This document shows, piece by piece, positions 36,630 to 47,991 of a DNA stretch of 64,000 nucleotides. Every line of letters starts with the position of its first letter. The first letter of the stretch is position 1. The stretch is from Triangularia verruculosa (Eukaryota; Ascomycota; Sordariomycetes; Sordariales; Podosporaceae), in assembly GCA_033296885.1 (NCBI GenBank), contig MU863908.1, positions 217,006 through 281,005 of the forward strand, written 5' to 3'. Made by a program: the position numbers and the translations under genes. The notes under the pieces are model-generated. The model did no database searches. It was not told the DNA's origin and was given only the letters and a program-made list of their open reading frames with translations.

Positions 36630-36914
36630 TTAAGGAGTCGTTATAATCAAGATAATGAGGTCTCTTATGTAGGAGGTGTGTAGGAAGAACAATTAGAACG
36701 TGGCCTCTTTCTGCTTGAAGGCAGGCCCCAGGACTAATTACGAACATCGCAACTACCGTAACCAAAAAGGGTCTGCATTTTCCTTTAACGTCCAGCTACA
36801 AAGGCGATCACCAGATCCGTCGTTATAACGATCACGGCCTCAGCGCCTCTACCGCGCGCTGGCCTCTGAACCCTATGCTGGACGTCGTCCCTTTGTTACA
36901 ACATCGCTCAGTGA

Positions 36915-37170
36915 GTATGTGATAGAAGTCGAGTACAAATCCTATTACAGAGGCTATTATAGTGGATTACAAAAGGCTAGCACTACAATGCAATTAGTTA
37001 CCTACTATATCTCTGTGTATAGTACCTATAAGGTATTGTATTCTAATACCCCAGCAATAAGCAATAGGTACCGCGCTTAAGACTTCCGCTGCATTGTGAC
37101 AACTATGTGTGAGCACTATTTACAGGGCCCTTAGGCTTGTAAATAGCTATACCTATTTTAATAGATTTAA
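36915..37170 (+). repeat. Direct repeat, copy B (partner 36374-36629)
   Basis: Second copy, 541 bp downstream of the first and more AT-rich. The 285 bp between them is GC-richer and has no gene. Confidence 0.6.
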
Positions 37171-37490
37171 GTAAATTACTCTTATATTTACAAAAGCTTT
37201 TAATTTTATTAAGCCGTTATTTTAACGACCTCCTCTACTATATAATTCCTAAGCTTTTTAAATTTTATTTAAATTTTTACTTTAATAATATCTAGATTAT
37301 TATTAAAATTATTATCTACAGTTTATTTTAAACTTTTAAATTCATCGCTCACCTTATCAGCTACTATAACCTAGATAGTATGATTTTTATAATTTCTTGG
37401 TATTTTCTTACTATCGTTTTCCTCTTCCTAATCTATATCGTCTTCTTATTATATTAACTCCATCGCCCTTTTTATTTTTACTCTTTTATG

Positions 37491-38108
37491 CTAAAGGCGG
37501 CGACCTGCGCTCAAAGTTCCCAAATCACCTCTTTTGACGTCGATAACAGCTGAAGCGCAGCGCGTTATACTAAATATTTACTATAAGATTTAATTCTCCG
37601 CTAGGTATTTAGAAAATAAAAAGAAGATAACTAGATTTAAAGTAAATTCGAGTTGTTATTCTAGTTATAGGCAATTTAAGTGAAAATCTCAACTGTTTGA
37701 GGGCATCAAATACAAGTAGAGTTGTATGTCTCAAGGTGAATTTCCAAGTTGGCAAGGGAATCTAAACCTAACTAAGGCAAATACAGATAAATGGAGATGC
37801 ACAGTATAGATGCGGTATAACTGCGGTATTCGTACCTTGAGCCACCAACAACCGGCAGCGCAGTCACGGTGCTTGCAGCAATTTTGGGCCTCAGGCGCCC
37901 ATTACCACCGTACACAGTACATACCTACAGACTACCTTACACACAACAGAACACTTATGCAGGGGTCAGGGGCAGGCGTACCGTACCGTATTATCGCACA
38001 GTGCAGTAACCATCAGCCCAAAATGATCGCCGACAGGGACCACAGGGCGCCCAGCCTAACCCAAGCGTGTCAGCTCCAATTTAATAATGGATGACGGTTC
38101 AGAGTCGC
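37491..38108. other. Left edge of the GC-rich island, no gene seen
   Basis: Transition from AT-rich to GC-rich DNA. A frame at 37810-38094 lacks family features. Confidence 0.4.
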
Positions 38109-39269
38109 TCAATTTCGATGTGGCCAATGCTGTTGGCTTGGGGTTGGCGCGGTCGGCAGGAAATCTAGCCTCGTCCGCGTCGAGAAACTGCAGGAGAAGG
38201 CTTGGCAGGGGATGGAAATTCCGGAATTCCTGAGCATTGCATCCTCCCGGAACCCACAACTCGCGAACTTGCAAGTCCAGGGAGAGAACCCCAACCCCTC
38301 GACGGCGCCGACATCGATTTTTTCTATGCCATCCTCGTCGACAATGCCGAGCACGATGCGCCGAAGCATGGTGTAGATGCACTTGTCGTGGGCTCTGTCA
38401 GATTCGGGTTCGCACTGGGGCTTGTGGGAAGCATTTCACTTACGACAAGGCCGAAAGAAAAGACATCTGACGGCAGGTTCATGTGTCCGGCGGCGTGTGC
38501 CTCCGGGCTACGCCACATGGGGTTGCCGAGCCGAGCTCCGCGGACATTCAGGCCGGGAGGAATCGCACAGCCCATCTCGAGATCACCTATCTGCACTGCT
38601 TTGACGTCAATGACGCCGCTGGGGCTCTCGTCGTAGTCCACAAAGATGTTGTTGGGCTTGATGTATTGAGGAGAGTCCCAGTCAGTCGTGCACCTAACGA
38701 AGATCGAGGGGGTGCAGTGGTGCACCAGCTTACCACTGTGCAAGATGTTCTGGTCGTGCAAGCCGGCCAGCCCAGCCAGTGAATCTCGCAGTATCCGCTT
38801 CCTGGCGGCATCGGAAAGACTCTCTTTTCTGGCTAATTCCAAGAGGTCGGCGGCCAAGTAGGGGTAGAGGAAAAGGAGGTGGTCCGGAACCGTGTCCACC
38901 ACGGTTCGTAAGTGGTGGCAATCCGCAAGGGGTCTCTGCAAGTCAAGCTGATACTCAAATTCGGCGTGGTAAATGTTCTTTGCGACGTATTTCTCGTGCT
39001 CTTGGGTACTGCAGAAGTGTCAGCCTCCGTGGTCAGTTGCAAATTACACCCCTGATGAGAGGGGATTGGTTGTTTTCGAGCGGATGGAATGCGTACATGG
39101 CCAGGTAAACACATGACAGCACGGGTTCTGTCCTCTGCTGGAGCATCCGGGCAATCTGGTATTGTCTCCCACACAGGCCGACCAGCTTTGCACCCAGCTT
39201 CAGGGGCGCGCTGGGCTCCTCGGCAGGGATATTGACCTTTCCGGCGGTGTGCGCATGAGTATTAGACAT
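38109..39269 (-). CDS. Serine/threonine protein kinase-like protein, atypical catalytic loop
   Basis: Three exons fit: 39269-39097, 39008-38444, 38381-38109, with introns of 88 nt (GTACGC..CTGCAG) and 62 nt (GTAAGT..GACAAG); total 336 residues. An ATG at 39380 would add 37 residues. The C-lobe is clear: GLAGLHDQNILHS leads to the catalytic loop, IKPNNIFVDYD follows, then IGDLEMG in place of DFG, MWRSPEAH (APE-like), and SDVFSFGLV. Two oddities: the HxD position is interrupted by about 26 codons between ILHS and IKPNN, where a GTAAGC donor exists but no AG acceptor restores the expected Asp; and the lobe after the last intron is short. So either an intron is mis-spliced or mutated, or this is a pseudokinase. 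It lies 342 bp from the end of gene 1 on the same strand; a link is not shown. Confidence 0.6.
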
Positions 39270-39611
39270 GTTCGCTGTTGTTGCTGTGAAAAGACGCCGA
39301 GATACAGCTGGCTGAGGTCGCGTCATACGTGATCTGAGCATGCGATGGAAGGCTGGCGGGCGGACACGCATGGTGCTCACTTACGCCACTTGTTTGAAAC
39401 AATCAAATCAACATCTCATTTGCTGGGTTGAAGATAGAATATCATTCTCGGCAAGGGCCCCGGATTTCTCGGAACCGAGCTCGCTATAGCTCATTTTCGT
39501 ACACCAAGCCAACCATCTGATGAGTGAGACCCCTTCTCGGGGGAAAAGCAAAAACAGAGGACGCAACACGACACGGCACTCTTGTTTCCCGCTTCTACAT
39601 GCACCCAGCAC
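39270..39611. other. Spacer between the kinase and gene 1, no gene seen
   Basis: Holds the kinase 5' leader and the gene 1 terminator region. The possible upstream kinase ATG at 39380 lies here. Confidence 0.4.
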
Positions 39612-42600
39612 TCAACACCCATACCCAGCCATCCTCGGCGCCTCCAGGTACCACTCCTCAAACACCCCCTGGACCAGCAAAATCCCCGTCGGCACCGCCC
39701 CCGTCATCGGCAAACTACTACTAGTCTTCTCACCACCAACCCGCAGCCACCCCTCCTTCGCACCCGCGCCCAGCCCCATCCAGAGCTCGACCGCCTTCTC
39801 CCCGGCCCCGGCCCCGAACCGCGGCACGCCGGCCCACTGGCTCCGCACCACCTCCCACTCGGCCGCCGCCGCGGCGGGCGACCCGATCGGGACGGGGTAG
39901 AAGACGACGTCGGCCGCGTCGCGCGCGGGGAAGTGGCCGCTGCCCGCGTCGCGGTTGAAGTAGTCGGCGTAGTTGAAGGCCGGGATCCAGTCCTTGGAGA
40001 GGGCGGGGGCGGGCGAGGACACGGTCAGGGCCGTGGTGAGGTGGGTGAGGGTTGTGTTGGGGGAGGAGGGGCTGCCGGTGTCTGAGGGGTGCAGGAGGGC
40101 CGGGATGCGGTTGGGGTCGGCGGTGGACGGGTTGAGCGGGTCCGCGGAGGGGGAGTCTAGGGTGGAGGGGGGGTTAGTGTTTTAGTGCCTTGGTAAGGGG
40201 ATAAGGGGGGAGGGGGAGGGATGGAAGTTGGGAAAGGAGGGCAGACTTACAAACACCCCAGAGACCCTTGGGCACGGCCTTCACCACGCCAGAGGCCACG
40301 TCCCACCGTGGCTGGTTTGGCGAAGTGCCCTTTGGCGGCGTGATGGTGACTGTGATGGCGCTCGACAGCGGCTCGGTCAGGTGCATGGGCCGGGCGTAGA
40401 CGGGGTCGCCGGCCAGGGGCACGTCGAAGGGAGGTATGGCCGGGGCGCTCGGGTCGGCCTGCGCCGTCACAACGGTCGCCTTGTCGATGGCGAACCCGAG
40501 ACCGACGGTGAACTGGAACACGGCGCCCCGCACGTGCCACTGCTCGTCTGGCGCGCTGGGCGTCGACGCGGCGTTGCCCGAGGGCACGAGACCCTCGTTG
40601 CATGTGTAGACGTGTGGCGGGGGTAGGTCCGAGTCCTCCGCCGCGGCATCGTCGCGTTCATGGCCAACAGCGGGATAAGGCAGCAGAGGAGACAGCCCCT
40701 TTTGCTGGGACAGGTCGGCTTGCAACGCGAGCCTGTAGAAATCAGGGAGAGGGAGCGGGTTGTCCCGGCCGCTGGCATCCTGGCTGCTGCCAAACTCGAT
40801 GCTGAAGCCAAAGACCCAGAAGTTGACGTACACGGTGCCGGCGATGGAAGGGCCTTGGAGGTGGAGGTTGGCGGCCACCTCGCAGCTGATGTGGACTGTG
40901 CAGATCCACAGGTTGAGGGTGAAGCCGACGCCGACGCTGACGCCGCCGTCGGCCGAGAAGAAGAAGGGCTTGAAGTTGATGAGCATGTCGGCGTAGGCGT
41001 CGAACCAGGCCGACAGCGGGCCCAGCGAGAGCGACGCGTCGAGCCGGCCCCCGGCCATGCACAGGTTGGGCGTCATGGCAAAGTAGGCCTCGCCCCGGAT
41101 CGAGAGGGCGTCGTCGAGGGTCCAGCTGATGGCCAGCCGCGGCGGGTTCGGGTACTGGGCGGGAGGGTCGAATCCGCGGTGGTAGCCGCCGACGGTGAAG
41201 ACAAAGTCGCCGTCGGCGCCGCTGTCGCCGCTGCCGAACCACTGGTACAAGGCAAAGCCCCCCGTGACGTGGCACGCCGGGTCCAGCACGAAAGACGACG
41301 GGGCGAGCTGGCCCTCGATCTTGAGCGTGCCGTCCTTGAAAGCGAAGGTCCCCACGAGGCCCAGCTCGACGTGCACGACCTTGGCGCTGCTGTTGCCGGC
41401 GGGCATGTCTGCCGTGGCAACGCCATAGACGCCGAGCACAATGTCCGGGTTCCACTCGACGACCACGACAGCCGAGGCCTGCAGCATCTCGAGCGCCAGC
41501 ATGTGCAGCCCCGCGGCGAGCCAGAAGGATCCGTCCTGCGGGAAGAACCAGCCACTGTTGGTGAGGCTGGCCAGGGCCGTGTTCGGATCCGTACTACTAC
41601 TACTACTACTACCCGAAACCCCCTGCAGGAAGGGGAACTGCTCGACGTTGGTGACTGAGGGCAGGCGGAGGCTGGTGTTGTAGCCAAACCCACCCGTCAC
41701 ATCGTCGATCTGGGCGAGCTCGAGGGTTACCAGGGGCCCGCCCAGGACAAAGTAGACAAAGGCGGACTTGAACTTGCCCGCCGCCGAGACGGTCTCGCCA
41801 TAGTAGCCGTCGGCCTGGAACAGGTACGGCTCGAAGCTGAGGGCTGCGGCGCCCTGGTAGTAGTCCAGCTGCACAGGCGGCGGCCCCGGCTTGCTGACAA
41901 CAAAGTGTTCAAACATGCCGCCAAGGACCACAGGCGACCTGTCAAAGGAGACGGCCAGCCCGCCCAGCGAGACGCTCGGGGTGGGGAGCTGGAGCAGTGT
42001 CATGCCTTTGGTGAAGTGCAGGTCGAGGCTGAAGCCGAGGAGGCCGAGGCCGATAGGCCCGAGGACGACGGACGCGTCCATGAGGATCGACAAGGTCGGC
42101 CCCTGGTCGTCGTCGCTGTACTTGAAGCCGATGTTGTGGATGGCGAGCGGGCCCATCTTTCTCTCGCACGGCACCTTTGCTGTCCCTGGGTCGGCAGAGG
42201 CGTCCTGGGCCCCCTTTTCTCTGGGCGTCCTGATGATGGCTGGCGTCTCATCTTTCCTCACCGTCAAAGTGGTCGGTGCCCCGGTCAACGAAGCCGCGGG
42301 CGTCCAGAAGACGTAATCAAGCGCCACCTGCGGCTGACCGCCGTCGCCCTTGAGCACGAGGAGGAAGTGCGCCCCGACGGGCAGCACAACGTCCGCGTCG
42401 GCATACGTCTTCTTGGTGACGCGGTACGGCAGCTGGGACCTCCCCGCGGCGGCCAGCTCCGTGTTGATGGTCTGGAGCTCTGCGTACGTGATGCCGTCGT
42501 CGGCGCTGCCACCCGGGCCATCCAACCGCTGCACGTACAGCAGCAACATGTCGTCAAAAGGCTGCGCGATGTCGCCGACGAGCGGCACGCTGGCCGTGGG

Positions 42601-45600
42601 CAGCGAGCTGACACCCATGGTGAACACTCTGCGGGGCGGCGGCCTCTCACTCGCGCCCTGGGGGGTCGGCCCTTGGTACTGCAGCGCCTGGAATGCCATG
42701 CCGTCAAACTGGAGCCAGGCCGTGAAGAACAAGCCGCTGCCGGTGGAGCCTGCCGGTCCAGCCACGCGCACCATGTCGAGGCCGACGGCATCCTCGCTCT
42801 GGGGGGGGTTGACGGGCACGTCAAGAATGCAGTCGGGGAGTTCATCTTCGACCCCCCCTGCGCCGAAGATCTGATGCAGGACCTGGCCGAGTGTCGTTCC
42901 TGTCTCGGGCACCTCGCTCGTGTCGAGGGCCGCCTTGAACACCCAGGACGACGGGGAGGCGCAGGTGAAGGCGAGCGACAGCGCGAGCGTCCCGAACGCG
43001 ATATTGCCGCTGATGGAGAAGCTCGAGGCGCCCCCGCTCGGGTGGTAGTCGTACTCGATGACCAGCTCACGGATCTCGAGGTTGTCCAGGACCGGTCCGA
43101 TGCCGCCCTGCGTGTCCGAGTCGAAGAACTGGTACAGCGTGGAGCCGTAGAGGTTATGGACCCCGGCGCCCAGCTTCCAGCCGGTGCCGTCGTTCCACAC
43201 CTCGCCCGTGATCTGGGCCGGCAGGCCGTTCCTGGCGTTGGGGGCCGCCTCGATCAGGGCCATGACATTCAACGACCCGCTGAATCCGCCTGCCGAGCCA
43301 AAGAGGTACGAGGCCTCGAGGTTGAGCTGGGCGAGAGACACCTTGGGGATGTCCCCGTTGGGGGCCCCGGCTACGACATCGCCACTGAAGGATATGCCCG
43401 AGCTGTTGATCATCAGCGTGACCTGGGTGACCTCTGGGTTGATTTCCGAGGGGAGATGGTCGAAGCCGCCTATCTTGGTCAGGTCCAGAGACAACGGCCA
43501 CTGCTCGTTGGGACCCAGTGTCACGGGCGGTAGAAGCGAGCGGTAGCCCTCGTAGCCCGGGAGGAGCGTCGGCGAGTACGTGGCCGCGTCGGCGGACAGC
43601 GGGGCCGGCCAGAGCTCCGCCTCCAGCTGGCTGCTGCTCGTGCCGCCCGCCTCTCTGGTCCAGGTGTAGGTGATGAGGAACAAGGCAAAGGCACCCCCGG
43701 AGAAGTTGACGCGCGTCTCGAGGACAATCTGCACGCTGGCCATGCCCGGCGTGCTCGGCGTCCCGCCCTTGGACTCGGCCTCGTGGTCCATGACGGCGAC
43801 GATGCGGCGGAGATAGGGCGGGTGGAAGGATGTGCTCCCGGCGCTCCCTTTCAGCCAGTCCCGGAACTCGAAGTGGTCACCCTGCAGCCCGAGGACAGGC
43901 TTGAGCAGAGTGAAGATGTCGGCCAAGATGTCGACCTTGTCCCTCAAGGTCAAGACAAGGCTGATCTGCGTCGGCATGAGCTCTATGGCGCCGTCAAGGT
44001 GGGTTCCGCTGCTGATGGTGAAGTCGCCGCCAAAGGTGAGCGATCCGCCGTAGGAGATGGTGGCGCTCGCTGAGGCTGGCACCCCCTCCTTGGGGGCGGC
44101 CGGGGTCCAGATGGACGTCCTCCGGGCAATGGCAAACGCAGACACGATGCTGAGCCCCGCGAAGGCGGCGATATACTGGTTGAGCCGGCCTACGGCATCC
44201 GACGAGAGGTCCATCTCCAGCCGGGTGGTGGTGCGGTAGCTGCTCAGGGGCTCGAACCAGACGGCGTTCCTTTTGCCCGCGGCCGAAAGCGGGATGGCCA
44301 GCTGGATGTCGCTCAGGTATGCGACGGCGGGTGATTTCTCCAGGTACGTGATGCCGGCGAACTGCACCAGCTGCGTGAGCGAGGCTGTCGCGGTGACCGT
44401 GGTGGTTGGATCCCACACCGACGTGTCCAGGCCAAAGACGAGTGTCTTGACGTCTTCCAGAATGCCCATGGGCGGACCGGTGCCCTTGGCTAGACCGAAG
44501 GCGTCTTCCACGGCAGCCGTGGTGAAGGAGAGCACAGCCTTGTCCGAAGGGCTGCCGGAAATAGGGGCCACGGCGAAGCTAAAGCCGCCCACGTACGACT
44601 GCGGCGCGTTGATGGCCGAGACGGCCTGGGCGTTCAGTGCCGCCGTCAAGTAGTGGCCAAACTCGTCCGACTCCAACAGCGGCGTGGTTCCCGTCGGGCC
44701 CGGCGGATTGGGCCCGACAAGGCAGAGGTTTGCGCAGTGCAGCGCCGAAAGGAAGCTGTTCAGGGGCCCGGCCGACAAAATGCTGTACTGGGCGGCCGCG
44801 ACGCGGATGGCCGCGGCCGACACGATGCTTGCGTAGAGGTAGTAGCCGCCGTCTTCCCCGGCAAGCGCACTGGCTTCGACGGCCCCTGGCAGGGGTAGAC
44901 GACATGGAGGCGGCGGCGTGCCCTCTCCCACATCTTGTGGATCTGGGAGTACGTCGTCGTCCTCGTTCAGGTCCGTCCCGGGGGGGTTCGCCTCACGGCC
45001 GGCGACCACGGCAGCGGATTCCGAGTAGAAATCTTGAGCATCCGCCGGCCCACCTGCTTTCGGGGAGACTGTCGGGCCATGGAGCGGATCCAGGTGCCAG
45101 GGGAAGAAGTAGGCGTATACGGCCGCGCCGTTGGCGAGGGTGCCGACTACTCCGGTATTGTACCCTGACTGCGTTGTGAAAGAACCAAAGTACGGAATGA
45201 AGAAGTCTGTCCCGCGGTACAAGTGGTAGACGAAGCCGTCAAGGTTGTCGTTGCGGCCCTGGATGCGCACGGCTTCAATCTGGTTGCTCCTCGTGATGGG
45301 GACCCTCGTCGGCCACACGTAGCCTTGGCCCACAGAAGGATGGCTGACGGGCGACGGGTGGCATATTGTCAGCCACACCTTCTCGAGCTGGTTGACGACA
45401 AACGGGCGCATCTGGTCCTCATTCAGGCCGTATGCCTGCTTGATTGCCCAGTACTGACAGAGGAGGGACTGTACAGACTGCCCGGCGGCCATGGATGTGT
45501 TGATCACGGCGCCGCGGGTGTTGCAGTCTTGCCAGTACGGAGCATACTTGGTCTGGTTCCAGCGCTCGAGAAATGAGACACTGATACGGTCGGCCTTGGT

Positions 45601-46871
45601 GTAGTACCAGGGGTTGTTGGGTCTGCCGGCCGCCGGATGCACGGCAAAGAAGTGAGGATACTTTGTGCCCAGGACAGCAGGTCTCGAGCCGGATGACACG
45701 GTCCAGAGCCACAAGTACCACATGACTTCCAAGGCTGTTTGTTTTCTCCCGGTGAGTTATTGGACTCGAACGCGGGGCCTGTGGAGAGCAGGCCTCCGGG
45801 GGGGAGAGGGGGGGGGGTTAGGGGGGGTGCTTTGTACGTACTCGGATGCCGGTGCATGCCACTGGGGATAGACATGACAATGTTGCGTGGCATGGCCGTC
45901 GGAAAGAGGCTGAGCGGCGTCGAAGACCGTGAACCGTGGTGGCTGATCTTGACAGAGGTCATGGTGCCAGGGTGTTTCTTCGTCAGCCAGGCGAGGATTC
46001 TGTGTTCAGTGTCCTGGTCGGCGTCACCAGCACTGAAGTGGGATATTCGCCAGGTGTCGGTCCAGAGGATGATAAAGGCAATCGAGAATTTGTTTGTCCT
46101 CGTTGGGTTCTCCTTGATGACCGAGACCGACGGGGTCCCTGGTACCACCTGGCAGACGCCGATACAATACATGGATGGCGGCGTGGTGTCGGTTGGATTG
46201 ATGTAAGGGCCCGTGGGCGGGTTCGCTCTCACGAGGCTCAAGAGGTCTTGGACGTCGCTTATGGCACCCCGACACGGCGTATTGAAGAAGAACTCGGCGC
46301 CCAAGACATCTTTCAGCGACGAGTCTGCAGCGCGAAGAATGGCGAACGGAACAAAGTCGAAGGCCGTGGTCCTGCGACCCCTCTCGTAGCTCCTGTTGAT
46401 GTAGGCGTAGCCTCTGGTGGCCCGCAGGTAGAACCACGCGGCTCCGTTCAGCCCAGTGTCAGGGTACCAGTTGGGGACGTAGAAGTAGGTCAACGGCAGC
46501 CGCGAGTTGTCGTATTTGAGGTACGGGGGGAAGCCCCCATACGCGACGGCATCCTCCTTGATGGTCCAGAGCAGATTCCCGTAGTGGTCCTCGTCCCAGT
46601 GGGTGAGAACAATGGTGTCGAACTGGCAGTAGCCATTCACCCAGCGGTACAGGGCGCTGAGATGGGCAATCATGTTCCTGAGGGGATTTGTCCCTGCCGT
46701 CCTGGTTCCGACATCGATGGGGAGCCATGCCGAGCCGCCGTCGACCAAGACGCACTTGTAAGCAAGCGCCTTTTGGACAATACTTGGCCGGTACTCTAGT
46801 ATATGGATGGAGCAGTCCCCATTTCCAACATTGACATAAAATGACTGGACTTGCCAAGAAGAATTGGACAT
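39612..46871 (-). CDS. Giant fusion: ComEC-like metallo-beta-lactamase domain plus DUF6603 region (gene 1)
   Basis: Three leftward exons: 46871-45842, 45734-40251, 40156-39612. Introns of 107 nt (GTACGT..AACAG) and 94 nt (GTAAGT..CCTAG) join in frame; the sum is 7059 nt, exactly 2352 residues plus stop. Residues 1-345 are a metallo-beta-lactamase fold of the ComEC/Rec2 type: VNVGNGD (13-19), VLVDGGS (41-47), THWDEDHYG (90-98, the metal-binding THxDxDHxG motif), and VKISHHGS near 310. A ~1000-residue beta-rich part with repeated Gly/Phe strands follows, then DUF6603 hallmarks: GGFGYNTSLRLP near 1690 and GGFALYQWF, GDFVFTVGGYH near 1840-1865. The tail KGLWGVYSPSADPLNP spans the second splice site. 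No signal peptide seen. DUF6603 has no known function; the MBL part suggests a hydrolase acting on phosphodiesters or similar. Diverges from gene 2. Confidence 0.85.
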
Positions 46872-47991
46872 TGTAATGATAGTTGAGAGTAGGGCTTCAA
46901 AGAAAGAGGCTGCGTTTGTTCATCTGCACAAACCGTGCCAGATACACACACCACCGAAACTACTTCTGAGATTAGAAAAGACGCAATGAAGAGGCTGGGA
47001 GAGGATGGTTTTAGACTTTTCTCACAAGGGGGTCCCTAAGTAAGCAAGTAGTAGTACGCACGCAGAGGTTACCATCTACCGGGATTACCAGAGGAGGGAT
47101 GGAAAGCGACGCCAGTATACCAGGACGAGTAATCTCCATCTCAGGGCCGCCGAGATGCCAGAGTACAATGTCGTCAGGCTCTGGCGACGGCGCCGCAGGG
47201 TAGGCCAAGGGACCCGGAGACCGGAGAGTATGACCAGCTTCACCATCATGTCCACGATGGTTGCGGAGCGGGTGACGACAGGTTTGAGTCCTAGACTGTT
47301 CGATTTCCATCATTCTCGTTCGCCTAGTCTCCTTCCGTTTGGCCGGGAGATACATCACGGCGATGCCTTCACACACCCCTGAGCGCTTGATGGCGGAGAG
47401 AGAGACCGATACCAACAAGAGGTACTTGTACTACCAACCACACTACTAGGAATCACTCGGTGCACAGACCATGACATGTACTGACCGGTAGGTGGTAGGT
47501 ACCAATGTCAAAGCGCTTGTTGTGGGAGTCTGGTTGGGGTTGTGTCATCAGTGCGCCATCTACAACACATCATCTCCTCTTTTGTTCGGCTCAGGGGTAT
47601 CGCGGTAGCGGACAAAATGCTTCAGGTTGGGTACAAGCGGGCAAGGTACTCGTAGTGTAACAGATACATTGCGCCCTTTCGGATCTCACGAGATTCGTGT
47701 CATACACTCCCACCCCTCTGTCATTCTTGCATCTGGCTCGTGGTTCGTTACGGGGATGCTCGACAGACGAAGGCGTGATTCGACCATGGTGCGGTTGACC
47801 CCCTTGCAAAGCGGACACTTATTATGAACTTCAGAGATCGTGGTTGATCAGTTGGCATTTTACGAGCCCAGCCACCCGTCAAGGACAAGTCATGATAAAC
47901 ACACCTAGGTCGCAGTCAGGACATGTGAGTACGTACTTGGTGATTCCACACCGACTGGAAGCGTGCTGAAGCGCCCCAGGATCGAGCAAAC
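46872..47991. promoter_or_regulatory. Shared divergent upstream region of genes 1 and 2
   Basis: 1120 bp between the start codons of two diverging giant genes. Open frames inside (for instance 47011-47418) lack family features. No clean TATA box, CCAAT box or shared repeat was found. The arrangement would allow coordinated expression; that is inference. Confidence 0.5.

Larger units (their letters stand above)
33557..37490. other. AT-rich accessory DNA with unreadable relics
   Basis: Mixed AT content. A piece at 34690-34860 reads on the plus strand as a basic, cysteine-bearing segment (EYRRRKVRYDAI, then CTNCQHSKA), perhaps from a transposon, but no family was recognised. A motif at 35948 (TGTTAAAATAGG) resembles the TGTT LTR end. 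Sequence 35400-36000 has unconnected short frames. GC rises again near 37490. Confidence 0.35.

Noticed and set aside
41905..43533. 542-codon plus-strand frame inside gene 1
   Set aside because: Opposite to a well-supported coding exon; high GC creates long shadow frames. Composition is Arg/Gly/Glu-rich with no domain.
40174..46871. Lactamase gene and DUF6603 gene as two separate genes
   Set aside because: Splice sites at 45841/45735 and 40250/40157 join all parts in one exact frame, and the lactamase C-terminal HRHP segment continues into the large exon.
47011..47418. 135-codon minus-strand frame between genes 1 and 2
   Set aside because: No family signal and lies in the presumed promoter region.
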